Assembly: GCF_950295315.1 (NCBI RefSeq)
Contig: NC_080181.1
Coordinates: 32,034,764 to 32,098,763 of the forward strand
Direction: 5' to 3'
Length of the DNA: 64,000 nucleotides
Origin: Erinaceus europaeus
Lineage: Eukaryota; Chordata; Mammalia; Eulipotyphla; Erinaceidae
Below, one piece after another: positions 12,286 to 23,838 of this stretch (its first letter is position 1; each line of letters opens with the position of its first letter). The position numbers were made by a program, and so were the translations under genes. Under the pieces are notes generated by a model. The model was not told the origin of the DNA. It was given only the letters and a program-made list of their open reading frames with translations, and did no database searches.

Positions 12286-13094
12286 TCTGACTGGACATTT
12301 TCCTCATGTTGGGAGCTACTCTGCCCTAATCCAGCTTTATAGGCCTATTCTCAACTCTGACACCATCTTCCCAGACAGTATTTTTAGTCCACATGCATGT
12401 TAGCTATCAGGATCAGGCAAAAACTACTGAAGTCATGGGCCCCTTGGAACATGACTAAAAATGAAGACTAAAAATAGACACCCTAGCTCCTTCCCACAAG
12501 ACCCCTAATTTCATCTATTCTATCCTTATCTTTGCATTACTATTTATTAAACAATTTGTTCTGCTTTATATATTACTGCCTTTCCGCCACCAAGTTGAAG
12601 ACACTACTATGATTCCATCCTGACTTCCGTGGGCAGATGACTTTTACCAATGCTTCCTGGAACCTCACCTCTCCAGAGCCCTACCACACTTGGAAAAGAT
12701 AGAAACAGGCTTGGGGTATGAATCAACCTGGTAACATCCATATCTAGAGGAGAAGCAATTACAGAACTCCCACCTTCTGTACCCTATAAAGAATTATGAT
12801 CCATACTCCCAGAAGGATAAAGAATAGGAAAGCTTCCAATGGAGTGAATGGGACACAGAATTCTCATGGTAGACACTGTGTGGAATTGTGTGTCCCTGTT
12901 ATCTTATAAACTTGTTAATAATTATTAAATAACTAGTATTTTTTAAAATTCTGACTGGAGTGGTAGCCTAATGGTTCCACAAAAGACATTATGCCTGAAG
13001 TTCTGAGGTCCTAAATTTAATCTCCAAAACCACCATCAGTCAGAGCTGAGCAGTGCTCCAATCTCTCTGTATCTCTCATTAAAATAAATAAAAT
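12286..13094 (+). repeat. Group C SINE, split by an L1-type insertion
   Basis: The SINE head (ctgactgga, 12287-12295) is separated from its body (12960-13094, gtggtagcctaatggttcca onward) by the retroposon at 12296-12945. The SINE's own target duplication is aagtttaaattct, at 12276-12288 and 13688-13700. The right-hand copy now lies beyond two further SINEs that inserted in its tail. Confidence 0.8.
12296..12945 (+). mobile_element. L1 3'-UTR-type retroposon with target duplication
   Basis: Begins just before gttgggagctactctgcccta and ends in an A/T-rich tail. It is flanked by the 14-base duplication aaattctgactgga (12282-12295 and 12946-12959). It lies within the head of a group C SINE. Confidence 0.85.
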
Positions 13095-13095
13095 A

Positions 13096-13380
13096 GGGAG
13101 TCGGGCTGTAGCACAGCGGGTTAAGCGCAGGTGGCGCAAAGCGCAAAGACTGGCATTAGGATCCTGGTTCGAGCCCTGGCTCCCCACCTGCAGGGGAGTT
13201 GCTTCACAAGCGGTAAAGCAGGTCTGCAGGTGTCTATCTTTCTCTCCCCCTCTCTGTCTTCCCCTCGTCTCTCCATTTCTCTCTGTCCTATCCAACAACA
13301 ATGACAACAATAATAACTACAACAATAAAACAACAAGGACAACAAAAAGGGAATAAATATTTAACAAATAAATAAATAAA
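13096..13380 (+). repeat. Group A SINE, full length
   Basis: Head gggagtcgggctgtagcaca, A-box-like gcgggttaagcgcag, B box ggttcgagccc, CT-rich body and AAC/AAT tail. It inserted into the A-rich tail of the preceding group C SINE. Confidence 0.95.
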
Positions 13381-13390
13381 ATACTTTTTA

Positions 13391-13669
13391 AAATATTTAT
13401 TTATTTATTCCTTTTTGTTGCCCTTGTTTTATTGTTGTAGTTCTTATTGTTGCTGTTACTTATGTTGTTGTTGGATAGGACAGAGAGAAATGGAGGGGGG
13501 GAAGACAGAGAGGGGGAGAGAAAGACAGACACCTGTAGACCTGCTTCACCACCTGTGAAGCGACTCCCCTACAAGTGGGGAGCCGGGGGCTTGAACTGGG
13601 ATCCTTTCTCCAGTCCTTGAGCTTTGCACCAAGTGCGCTTAACCCGCTGCGCCACCACCCAACTCCCAG
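13391..13669 (-). repeat. Group A SINE, full length, inverted relative to its neighbour
   Basis: Reversed full copy flanked by aaaatacttt at 13378-13387 and 13671-13680. It lies tail-to-tail with the plus-strand copy at 13096-13380. Confidence 0.95.
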
Positions 13670-13700
13670 AAAAATACTTTTAAAAAGAAGTTTAAATTCT

Positions 13701-14015
13701 TATAAATGTGATGCCATCAAGGTGACCTCCTCAAGTAACCTCTTCCTTTGGACTCACTCTGACTCCGGTGGAATGAGCCATTTACTCTTCCAACTCTGGT
13801 TGCTCTTTGCTTGTCTGTTTAGTTACTGCCAGCATGCAGTAGTCTCCTCAGCAGTTGATGTGAGTCCCTCTTCTGCAAGCATGTGGCATCCTTGTATGCA
13901 GAGCCTGTGCCTACTTTACCCCAATCATTCTATGCCCAGTACATTCACTGATGCCTGGTGGCAGCTGTGAGATGGTAAATAAATCAATGAATCAGTGAAT
14001 AAAGGTTGAATAAAT
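13701..14015 (+). repeat. Probable L2 3' region
   Basis: Contains ggtgacctcctcaagtaacc and ends near aataaatcaatgaatcagtg and gttgaataaatgag, the style of L2 3' ends. Diverged; the call is by pattern only. Confidence 0.5.
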
Positions 14016-14239
14016 GAGTTCCCAAACTGGGAGTGCTCCAAGAAAGCATTTGATAAGGAAGCTTATATTTGTCTCTCAGAATCTTTTGTGGTCAGGTCTG
14101 GTAACAGGATTAAGGATTTTCTGAAGAGAAGCTGACGGCTGCCATCATCCACAGTGTGCCTCTAGGAGACAAACGAGAGGAACAAGAGGACTTTAATATG
14201 CTTCAGTATTCTGTGAGACTGGTGTTTTGTGCATGTGTG
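14016..14239. other. Unassigned sequence
   Basis: Nothing recognised. Confidence 0.45.
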
Positions 14240-14435
14240 ATACCATGACTCCCAAAGAGATAAAAGAGACAGAGACAGAGAGGGAGAGTAGTCACATGAC
14301 TGGAGTCCCCCTTCCCCTCTCCCCTCACCCCCCCCACACCATCCTCCTTGTCACATAGTATTGGGGCTCAAACCTGGGTCATTTGCATGGAAAGTCATGC
14401 TCCCTACCTAGTGAGTTACCTTCTGGTTCCCTCAA
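14240..14435 (-). repeat. Group D SINE
   Basis: Purine-rich gagacagagacagagaggg, then ggggctcaaacctgggtc and a head ending ccttctggttccc, read in reverse. An older tRNA-type SINE. Confidence 0.65.
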
Positions 14436-14589
14436 GAGAAATTTCAGAATGAGGACAGAGCCCTGCTCATCAATGTAACCCTCCTTCTAACCTAGAAGGT
14501 GGTGAAAAAGCGTGACATCACTTTTAAAAAGAAAGAAAGCAGTTACATCTCCCAAGAATGTAACATACCCATGCACACACGCATGCACA

Positions 14590-14715
14590 CACTGGAAGCC
14601 AGTTCTCCAGCCATTAATTAGCTGTTTAACTCTAGACAAGTCACACCATCTCTCTGAGACCTACTATGTACATTATTTTAAATAGTGAACACCTTAGTGT
14701 ATTAGTTTTATCCTT
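14590..14715 (-). repeat. MIR fragment
   Basis: Reads tttaactctagacaagtca, then catctctctgagacctac, the reversed MIR core. Confidence 0.6.
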
Positions 14716-14734
14716 ACTCTAAAAGCCTACATTT

Positions 14735-14955
14735 TGGGGGCTGGAGAGACAGCTCACTACATAAGGCATTTGTCTTGTCATGCAAGAAGATCAAGTACCA
14801 GCCTTGGGCACCACATGGGAGTGCTGGTACTGGGTACTGGTACTGTCTATCTCTTCCTCCTGCTATCTGTCTGTCTAGCTGAGTGGGAATATGGCCAAAG
14901 TATTGAAATCACACACGTTCAAGGCTCTGGATCTGCAAAACCAAGAGTATGAGTT
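14735..14955 (+). repeat. Group D SINE
   Basis: Head ggggctggagagacagctca with gcatttgtcttgtcatgcaa, a tRNA-like start. It differs from groups A-C and includes a short duplicated ggtactgggtact patch. Confidence 0.65.
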
Positions 14956-14959
14956 TTTA

Positions 14960-15183
14960 AAACATATTTTATTTTTTAATTTATCTTAATGAGAGAGATA
15001 GAGGTAAAGAGGGAGAAAGAGGGAGAGTGGGTGAGAAGGAAAGATAGAGGGAGAGGCAGAGAGAAACACCAAACACCAGGGCACTGCTCAACTCTGGTTT
15101 ATGGTAATGCTTGAGATTAAACATAGGACCATGGAGCCTTAGGCATGAAAATCCTTTGCAGAGCCATTATGCTCTCCAGCTCT
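14960..15183 (-). repeat. Group C SINE
   Basis: Reversed copy: purine-rich body, then gcactgctcaactctggttt and a diverged inverse head ending ttatgctctccagctc. Confidence 0.8.
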
Positions 15184-16399
15184 AGTCTAAGTTTTTTTAC
15201 TCACTTCAAGGAATCCCATCAGCCTTCTAGATGCCTCAATAAGAAGTAGATGCCACCTTCATGTTAGTTTAGGGTACCCAGCTGACACAGTCCACAATTA
15301 CAGAGCAACTCAGCACTCTCTGTATGATCAGAGACACTTCAGTTTTCACCAGCCTGTAAAGCACAAGACTGGTTTGAAACTGAACTGATCGATTTGCACA
15401 TATTCAAAATCTGGATCTAATTTTGCATATTCCTATCAATAAATGAAGAAAGTGGAGTCTCATATAGCAGATTGGCATTGAACTCCCTCAGTATTGCGTT
15501 TTTGGGGAACAGAGCTAATCATCTTCAGCCTCACCACATGAAAGGCTTGATCCCTAGAGCCCACCACGGGAGCCAACCTTGGCTCCCTGTCACACAAGTC
15601 CCAGGTTTCCTCAGTCCTGCCAAGCCTGGTTAGAATATCACTCTGGTGTCATGGCTCAACTGCTCTTCAAAGGGACTGAAATGTCCCTGACACAGAAATG
15701 TCAGTGCAAGGTGCCAGCCAGCCACACACAGCTGACATGAACACAAGAAGTGTCTTTGGTGGTGGCACTTGTGTGGGCTCTCTCTTGGGGAAACAGTGTG
15801 AACAGTCATAAGCAGAGAGGTCCAAATGGAGGACTTTATTCATTTACATATCACACATCTACACTTTTTTTAAAAAATAGCCAGCCAAATGGTGTGTTAA
15901 TAATTCCATATACAACCCAATCCTGTTTGTGCTGCACATCATAGAAATTTCATGTAGGTCAAAACACTTTCATGTATTCTTGAGGTCCCAAAATAGAAGT
16001 GGCGTTCAGGCTTACTGCACAAGCCGGGAAGAGGTACTTCTTGTGAAAGGAACATGTTGGGCTGGAAACACTTGTGATCCTGTGTGCCAAAGGATGCTGG
16101 GAGATGGCAACAAAACTCAGATGCAGAGGGACAGTGAATGACAGGATGACCAACCCTTCACTTATTGCTGCTTCTTGCTCTGAATATGTGAGAAGAAGCC
16201 CACCTCCACTGGCCACTATGTCAATTTCAGTCCTCCTTTGTGGAGGAGGAAGGGGTGGTCACATGAGAGGGGAAGCTTCACAGGGCACTTCTCTCAGCTG
16301 TCAGCCTGTCACATCAGCCTTGACCATTGTCACTTGCAGCAGGCAAGTGATGGGGCTCAAGAAATGCCAAGAAAATGGCAGGCAGTGGGCAGGGCACTC
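15184..16399. other. Unique sequence
   Basis: About 1.2 kb with no repeat recognised. The open frames on both strands between 15750 and 16418 overlap each other and show no domain. Confidence 0.5.
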
Positions 16400-16680
16400 A
16401 CCAGTCTCTTCTTGTTAATGTATGCAGCGGATGTGGCATTTCTGACAATATTGCTTCTGCCTCACTTGCCATTTAATGTTAAGAAGCTTCTAGAGTGTAC
16501 TGCATTTAAAGAGTAATGACTGTTTTCAAGGTAAATGCTCTGTTAAATAACCCTGGATTATTGTGTCGTGTTATTACATTTATAAAATGGCATTTCAAAA
16601 AATAATAATTGTTTTAGAGTTAATTGATGTTTTTAACCATCACTGTGTGGAGAATTTTATTCAGCAGACAGGAGTGAGCC
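16400..16680. promoter_or_regulatory. Candidate conserved noncoding block
   Basis: A/T-rich, repeat-free, with TAAT-type homeodomain-like cores (gttaattgat, ataataattg). Proposed by appearance only; conservation was not tested. Confidence 0.25.
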
Positions 16681-16694
16681 AGGGGAGAAAGAGA

Positions 16695-16760
16695 TTTCCA
16701 GAGAGGGAGAGAGAGAGAGAGAGAGGAAGAGAATGGAAGCGAGAGAGAGAGAGAGAGCGC
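16695..16760 (+). repeat. (GA)n tract
   Basis: Two GA runs separated by a short interruption at 16723-16739. Confidence 0.9.
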
Positions 16761-17813
16761 TGAAAATATAAATCTCTCCTGCATATGAAATCCTGGCAGA
16801 GAAGGCCCTCCACCTCCTCCCAGCCCTGCTTTCAATAAGCTCTCTTCCCTGCAATTAAAGCATCCACAGGACAAAGGTAAGTCTCAACCACATTCCCGAG
16901 TGCAGTCAGTTGGCTGGCGTTGGACCTGGCAGTGGTACAAGGGGTACAGGGGGCCTTGGCACAGATTCACTGGCTACTATACCCCAATGTGGTCAGGTCT
17001 GCCCTGCCCAGTAGCCTAAAGCAATGGCAGGGACCTAGGGCTCACATAGGAATTACTTTTCAGATGTGAAGTTAATTACACGGCCCACAGTCTCAGAATT
17101 TCATACTGCCAGAGACAGAGTTGAGGTCATGGACATTACAGCACAAAAACTCAGAAATTATAGAATCTTCGCTTTAGGAGAAAGCCAAGGGTAGGCGGCT
17201 TTGAACACACTACTGACACACAAACAGTGTCTTTCCCTTCCTTTGCTTCAAAACACCACCCCACTACACCGCCGTCTCTGGTCTGTTCTTGAAGGAACTC
17301 ATTTTTATTATGTGAGAAGGAGACTTCCTTCTGTCTACATGATTATCTTCTTCTGTGATGTAGAAATTAGACAGCCTGGTGATGACGGTAGCTTAAAATA
17401 AATATTACATGCAATCCTATACAGAAAAAGATAAAAGCTCATTTTTACTATGATGCTGCCTCATGCAAAATTATGAGTCTCCACTGTTTTGCCATCCATT
17501 GTTATCTCCATTATCTGTACCACTGGATTGTTGGAAAAATTCTAATGGACTGTTTTCTATGTCGCTCTATGCAAAAAAGCACCCGGACAATATCATCCAA
17601 CATCTGCAAACAACTTCAGGACTATTCTTGCAGCAGGCCAAAATCTAGATAAGTAATGAATGTACAAACAAATCAAGATAATTTGGGGAAACACAGAAGG
17701 ATACTGGAGTATAAAGATGAAAACTGGAGATCATCCAAGGCAAGTTCCTAATTTTAAAGATGAGGCAACCAAATCCATAAATATTAAGCAACTACCAAGA
17801 TCTAACATCTGTT
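16761..17813. other. Unique sequence
   Basis: No repeat or exon recognised. Confidence 0.5.
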
Positions 17814-17965
17814 GTCATTGTTTTTATTAGTATCATCATTCTGTTTTACCAGATCACTGCTCAGCTCTGGCTTATGGTGGTGTATGGGATTGAACCTGAG
17901 ACTTTGGAGCCTCAGGCATGAAATTCTTTCCTATAACCATTATGCTGTCTCCTCTACCTCAAGCT
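17814..17965 (-). repeat. Group C SINE
   Basis: Contains cactgctcagctctggctta, gggattgaacctgagactt and a reversed head ending ttatgctgtctcctct. Confidence 0.9.
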
Positions 17966-18827
17966 ATAACATCTGGATGTCAGAGGTACACCAGGAATTC
18001 CCAGCTCTGACTGCAGAAATCCTACATTCATCCTAACACCCTCTACCAGCCCTTGTAAAAGGTCACATGGTAACAGTATCATCACTTTGTCCCTCACACT
18101 CAAACATCATCAGCACTGAGTAGGATCAACCTTGGTGAATAAAAATAATACAAGAAAAATTTGACAATTTCAGCAGCTGGAAACAGATCTGTTAAGCAAT
18201 GAGACTTATGACTCATCTCTTGGCTTACCTGATTATCTATAAACAAGGCACTAAATCTTTAGATATAGACAGTAGCACAAATAATCACCCCCACAGGACA
18301 GAAAGAAACACAAAAGAAAGAAGCTGGAATCTTGGTGGGAGCATGGCCTGTCTGCACATCCATCCAGACATTCCAAGGAGCTATCTTGTGATTATTTTGA
18401 TAACTCTTCTAAGACGAAGCTAGATGACATGATATGTACAAAGAAAAAGAAAGCAGAGCAGTGGGCACCACCTGCCAATAAAGACATTAGTTCAGGTGAC
18501 TCTCCAGCGGAACAACACATCATAGTCAGATGCCATTGAGTGACAGAGAGACCCTTCACCTCTGTCTTCCCACACGAACTTTTAGCCATGAGGATCAAAC
18601 ATGGTATGCACAAAGCCCTCCCAACCTCCACAGAGGGCTTAAAAATGATAAAGCTGACAGATTCTTTCTTTTTCTTTAAAGTATAAAGCATTGCTAATAA
18701 TTCCATATGTGTGAATAGATAAATAGTTTTTCCCTTCTCCAAACAGAACTAAAGACACCTGAGGAGTCGCTCTGTTTCTCTTTTGTTCAGGACAAACTAT
18801 TTGGGGAAGGTAGGGCTTAAAAGACTA
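17966..18827. other. Unique sequence
   Basis: No repeat or exon recognised. Confidence 0.5.
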
Positions 18828-19128
18828 TAGTGAGTGGCTGAGCAGTAGCACAACTGGTAGAGCACACATGTTACAAGGCACAAGAATCTTAGTTCAAGCC
18901 CTAGTTCTCCACTCGCAGGGGGAGAAGCTTCATCAACTGTGAAACTTTCTATCTCCCCTCCCCTCTCAATTTCTCTGTCTCTAACCAAAGAAAGCAAGCA
19001 AGAAAGAAAAGAGAGAATAAAAATAATCGAGATGAAACAAAAAGAAACATGGCTAGTATGAGCAGTGGATTTGTTGTGCAGGCACCGAGCCCCAGTGATA
19101 ACCCTAACACAATAAAATAATCAAAAAC
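18828..19128 (+). repeat. Group B SINE with 3' extension
   Basis: Head gtggctgagcagtagcacaa, B box agttcaagccc, short CT body, then the extension gagcagtggatttgttgtgc and ccgagccccagtgataac. Confidence 0.85.
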
Positions 19129-19344
19129 ATAAAAGCTAAAATGACTGAGACATACTGATCACTATGTGTGAGACTGAGGAACTTCTACTGAGAAGCTCTC
19201 CCATCCCCTAAATGACATAAAATTTTTCATACAGGAGAACTCGACACTCACTCCCCAAATTCCAATAAAAAAGGAAAGAAAGACATATACATGGGTAAGA
19301 TGATAGACCGCAATGTTGAAACTCTGACCTAATCTGTTATAAAG

Positions 19345-19680
19345 TTGGAATGGAGAGATAGGTCAGTTGGCAGAGTGCGCACTTTGTCATATACAAGAGC
19401 CTAGTTCTGAGCCCCTCCCTCCAACTTCCAAGTGGGAACACCATGCAAAGGGGAGACTTCACAACCAGTGCTGAGGTGCCTCTCTTCTCTCTGTCTTCCT
19501 TCTCTTTTGCACTTGATTTAAAGCCCCAGTGAAAACCCTGGAGAGATAGGAAGAAAGAGGGGGAGGAGGGTGGAAGGAAGAGAGAGGAAGAGAAAGAAAA
19601 AGAAGGAAAGAAAATAAAGAGAGCCTGGAAGGAAAGGAGGGAGGGAGGAGGGGGAAAGAAAGGGAGAGGAGAAGCAAAGA
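19345..19680 (+). repeat. Diverged SINE followed by a purine-rich tail
   Basis: Head gttggaatggagagatagg with a tRNA-like block, then agccccagtgaaaaccctgg as in the group B extension. From about 19545 the sequence is a 135-base G/A tract that probably expanded from the tail. Confidence 0.65.
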
Positions 19681-19834
19681 ATGAATTTCAAAAGTGAAAT
19701 ATCAAAGTGTCTTGCAGACAGCTATTATAGGGATGGGGAGGCTGTACCTATGTGGTAATAACTGTACTGTAAACCATAATGCCTCCCCCAAAATGGGAGA
19801 AAAGAATGTAATTTTATATTATAGTATGCTGTTT

Positions 19835-20110
19835 ATTTATTTATATGTTTGTTTGTTTGTTTGTTTGTTTTCCCACCAGGGGGATCAGTGCCTGCCCCTG
19901 GCAGCCATTTTTCTTTTATTTCTCCTCTCATTCTTTCTATTTTTATTAGGCAGGACAGAGAGAAATTGAGAGGGGGAGGAGAGATAGAGAGGATAAGAGA
20001 AAGAGAGAGGCACCTGTAGTCCTGCTTCACCGCTTATGAAGAGGCCCAAAACCTGCATCCCTGTACATGGTAATATGTGAACTAAATTGGGTGCACCACC
20101 ACCCAGCCCC
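19835..20110 (-). repeat. Group B SINE with 3' extension
   Basis: Reversed copy. The tail includes (GTTT)n at 19848-19870, then the extension and a purine-rich body, ending with caccaccacccagcccc. Confidence 0.85.
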
Positions 20111-20264
20111 ATAATTGTGTATGTATTAAAGAAGATAGCTGTGAATGTGAATGAAAGCAATGTGTTTGGACAAGTCAGCAGGATACAGTGAACTCATTTC
20201 TGTCTGTCTATGACATCAGTAAATTAACTGATCTCACTGTCAATACTACCATCAGCATCACTAT

Positions 20265-20400
20265 GCTTCAGAGGGATAAAGAACAGGAAAGCTTCCAATG
20301 GAGGTGATAGGATATGGAACTCTGCTGGTGGGAACTGTATGGAATCTTATCCCTCTTATCCTATGGCCTTGATCGTTATTAAATCAATCAACAAATAAAT
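20265..20400 (+). repeat. L1 3'-UTR-type repeat, terminal 130 bases
   Basis: Matches the end of the family (ggataaagaacaggaaagct, then cttatccctcttatcctatg) and ends in an A/T-rich tail. Confidence 0.8.
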
Positions 20401-20654
20401 GTATATTTGTATAAAGCACTTTCACAAAGCAAGTTAAATAACTCTTTGGAAATCAGTAACTGTAATTGTGATATAAATAGAAAACACTAAAGGTGATTTT
20501 ATAATATCATTCCAAAGGCAATAAGTTATATTTTCAGGTACAGGCAAGGGGGAGGGACTTATTCCATAATTCTTGAAATAGTGTTAGAATCTTTAAAAAT
20601 TCAGTAAAGCCATTATTTCTGCAGTAAACTTTTCGGTCCAAAATGTATGTTTCA

Positions 20655-20850
20655 GGGCTGGGGGTGGCCCACCTGGTTGAGTGCACATGTTACAATGCAC
20701 AAGAACCTGAGTTCAAGCCCCTAGTCCCTACCTGCATGGGGAAAGCTTCACGAGTGGTGACTTTCTGTCTCTCTTCTTCTATATCTCCCCCTTCCCTCTT
20801 GATATCTGGCTGTCTCTGTGAAATAAATATAATAAAAAAATAAAAAGATT
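20655..20850 (+). repeat. Group B SINE
   Basis: Head ggctgggggtggcccacctg, gtgcacatgttacaatgcac, B box agttcaagccc and an A-rich tail. Confidence 0.88.
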
Positions 20851-21229
20851 TGTTTAAAAAACAAAAGTTTGTTTCCACAACCTCCCTCTCTTCTTCTTGC
20901 CCTACTGCCTTCTGTCCCTTCCTCCATCCCTCTCCTTTTATTTCAATAAAAGAGTGCTATATTATCGTTCCTAAAGCTGAAATATAAGAAGCAATTCCCA
21001 GGAATAGTGAAGGAGACAGAGAGTGGAGAACCAGAGAGAAAAATCTCTGTGGAGTTTGACTGTAGGTACTAGTTACCTAAATATCAAAAACAGTGTCACA
21101 CCAGTTTCTGGCCACAGAATAGAGTAAATTTTCCCTTTTGGGAAAACCAGTCTGATAAGTAGGCCTAGTGAATCTATTCTGAGGGCAGTTTTCAAAGCAA
21201 TCACCCTTACTCATGCACACCACTACATT

Positions 21230-21460
21230 TTTCAACACTAGTCTTCATCTCTTGAGTCAACTGTGTGGAATACCATCCAAACTGAGAGTCTTTGCTTTAG
21301 TTTTTGACTCTCATCTCAACTGCATCCTCTATCTTCTCTACATTCCTGCTAGAAAGGATCTGTTAAAAATCATGACTTTGCTCAATACTTTTCACTGGTT
21401 TTGCCCTTAGGGTAAAATTCATGCTGCATCTTCCCAGGGCCTTCTGGGAAACAAACACCT
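21230..21460 (+). repeat. Probable L2 fragment
   Basis: The run aaaatcatgactttgctcaa, then cactggttttgcccttaggg and taaaattcatgctgcatctt, follows the L2 3' region in order. Diverged. Confidence 0.5.
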
Positions 21461-21476
21461 TAGCAGACAACTTTTC

Positions 21477-21570
21477 ACCATATGCCAAATACATGTTAGG
21501 AACTATTTGATTATTTCATATTTATAATTCTAACTTATCCTTAGAGTAATTTTTAGAAGAGGTATTGATG
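21477..21570 (+). repeat. MIR fragment
   Basis: Reads tatgccaaatacatgttagg, then cttatccttagagtaat, resembling the MIR core on the plus strand. Confidence 0.5.
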
Positions 21571-21759
21571 CAGTTAGTATTGCCTAAAGATACAATTTGG
21601 AAAATGTCATTTGCAACTCGGAAGATATTTCTTCTATTACCGTAATCTGCTCTCCCCCTCCCACCCTGTCCTTTCTTTTATGACATAAAAAATAAAACAT
21701 AAGCAAGTTACAAGTTGTCATAGCTGCATTGATTGAAATTGATACATGGCAACATTATG

Positions 21760-22060
21760 AGACTTTATGCATCTCCCTTAGCAAAAGTAACTTAAAATCA
21801 ATGATTTGAAGAGAAATTATTCAGGAACTCCTAATGACTTATTATAGTAAAAACACTTAAAAGACTGCATCCATTAATGGAGGACAATTACTGGAAAGTA
21901 AATTTATTATTCAGGAAATCAATTAACTAGCATTTAATTACTTAAAATGATGATCCGTTAGTAAACAGTGGCTCGTTTTGCTTACAAATATCACTTCTGA
22001 TTATGGTTCATCAGGAAACAAAATGACGACTGTTAAGTATTTTCAAGTCATTTGATTTTC
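21760..22060. promoter_or_regulatory. Candidate conserved noncoding element
   Basis: Repeat-free A/T-rich block with several TAAT/ATTA cores (atcaattaactagcattt, aattacttaaaatgatgat). This resembles developmental enhancers that cluster in introns of neural adhesion genes. Inference only. Confidence 0.3.
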
Positions 22061-22302
22061 TTTGCTATCTGCTTTCCTGCCTCCCTCTGTGGACTCCTAT
22101 TGTGCATGGCCAGAGACCATTAGACTCCAGAGTTGGGGGGAGGTTACTAGAACCCCTCTCAGTCCCAGAAAGACTTGCAGACTTAGTGTGGGGAAGGAAG
22201 GTGGATGACCTACCATGGTCTGCAGGTGGGGTTTGGGGATGACATTCCCTGGGCCTATTGTGTCTAGAGGCATCCCTTCTCTGCCCACAAATCTCTGTAA
22301 AT

Positions 22303-22556
22303 AAAAGGGAAGGAAGGAAGGAAGGAAGGAAGGAAGGAAGGAAGGAAGGAAGGAAGGAAGGAATATAGAGAGTGAAAGAAAAAAGAGAAAGGAAGAAAGG
22401 GAGGGAGAGAGGTGGAAGGGGAGGGAGAGAAGAAGAGAGAAAGGAATGAAAGAAGAAAGAAAGGGGAGGAAGGGAGGGGATGAAGGGGAGGGGAGAGGTG
22501 AGGGAAGGGAAAGGAGAGGAGAGGGAGGGAAGAGGAAAGGTGAGGGAGGGGAGGGG

Positions 22557-22589
<33 letters not shown>

Positions 22590-22600
22590 GAGAGAGAGAG
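22303..22600 (+). repeat. Long purine tract: (GGAA)n then mixed G/A and (GA)n
   Basis: About 300 bases with very few pyrimidines on the plus strand. It begins with roughly fourteen ggaa units (22307-22361) and ends with (GA)n around 22577-22601. The long minus-strand open frame across it is an artefact of this composition. Confidence 0.93.
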
Positions 22601-22756
22601 AGAAGGAGACTTCAGAAGACCAAAACACTTTACTTCACTTTTGGAAAAATTAAAATCCCTTGCCTGTGTTTTAGTAAGTTATGAGACCCAAGTCTTTCTC
22701 TGAGTCACACAAAAGGTGGTGAGTCACCTAACACACTTAGCGAACTCCAGCATCAC

Positions 22757-22757
22757 A

Positions 22758-22790
<33 letters not shown>
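22757..22790 (+). repeat. (CA)n microsatellite
   Basis: About 17 CA units. Confidence 0.95.
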
Positions 22791-22791
<1 letters not shown>

Positions 22792-23838
22792 ATTCATCTC
22801 ACTAGACATCCTTTTGACTCATTTTCCGGTGTTTTCTATGTTGCTATTGGCATAACATCCTATTGCTGCAGTTAATTACATCCACTTGGAGTGTGAAGGA
22901 CAACTTGATTGTCTCAAAGAGCCGGAGGCCATAGAATCCATCTCACTGCTCTCAGGAAGCCAAGTTCCTGATTTTTTCTTCTATAAGAAGGTGAGATGGA
23001 TAATCCTTGAGGATATTGTGGGTGCCTGGAACCCTGCTCCAGATCCACATGAGGGCTCTTCAACACCCCAACACTCTACCATACTCCCAATTTCCAGTAA
23101 ATATTGTTTTATCCATCCTGAACTTGTTAACACCTCTAAGTTGCACACATCTCATTGCCTGTCCTCCTTATTTTTGCAACTCTTCTGGAAAAAAATAAAT
23201 AAATAATGTGGCTGTTTAACAAACACTCTGCAGTATGGAAAAACGATAAGTTTTATGTTCTAGAATAACGTTGACATAATTGTTGAAGTGTACCAAGTGC
23301 TGTCCAATTACTTGTTTCTGTGTATCGACTGACAAGGAACTGCTACGGCTTTGAGATCTGTATGTCTTTGAGTCTGTCTTTGAATTTTAGGAGCAGCCTA
23401 AGTAAAGAAGTTAACACAGAGAGAGAAGTACTGTGCCAGAATCCAGCTCCTGCTGGATCTCAGACATAACTAGACTGACTGTCACTGAGTGATGTAAAAT
23501 AAACATCACTCAACTCCTTGAAAGACCAAGATATCTGTTAGTGGTTTTCCTGAATCTGGGCCACGCCTAAGAAACCAAGAGTTATGAACAAAGCAGAAAG
23601 GGAAGGGAAGGAGGTCATCTTGGAAGTGTGGAAAGAGTCTCCTGAATTGCTGGATAATAAGAGCACAAAATACAGGACTATACACTATAGCTACATATAC
23701 ACAGCTTGTGTGAATCTTGGAGAAGTTTGAGACTCTGTAACTCAAGAAACTCTGGTCTTAGTTTGAGAAACAATTATGCTTCTACCTAGCAATTAATTTC
23801 TCTTCGTGAGACAGAAACCATGAAGTATAGAGCCAGTC
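22791..23838. other. Unique sequence
   Basis: No repeat or exon recognised. A short A-rich end (aaataaataaat) lies near 23195. Confidence 0.5.

Noticed and set aside
13096..13180. tRNA-like A and B boxes at many SINE heads
   Set aside because: They belong to SINE promoters. No cloverleaf with intact acceptor stem was seen, so no tRNA genes are called.
13017..13345. Recurring peptide text such as RHLQTCFTACEATPLQVGSRG in many frames across the window
   Set aside because: It is the translation of the group A SINE body and appears wherever that SINE does, so it is not a protein family.
22065..22628. 187-codon minus-strand open frame rich in Ser, Pro, Leu and Phe
   Set aside because: It is the translation of the GGAA and GA tract.
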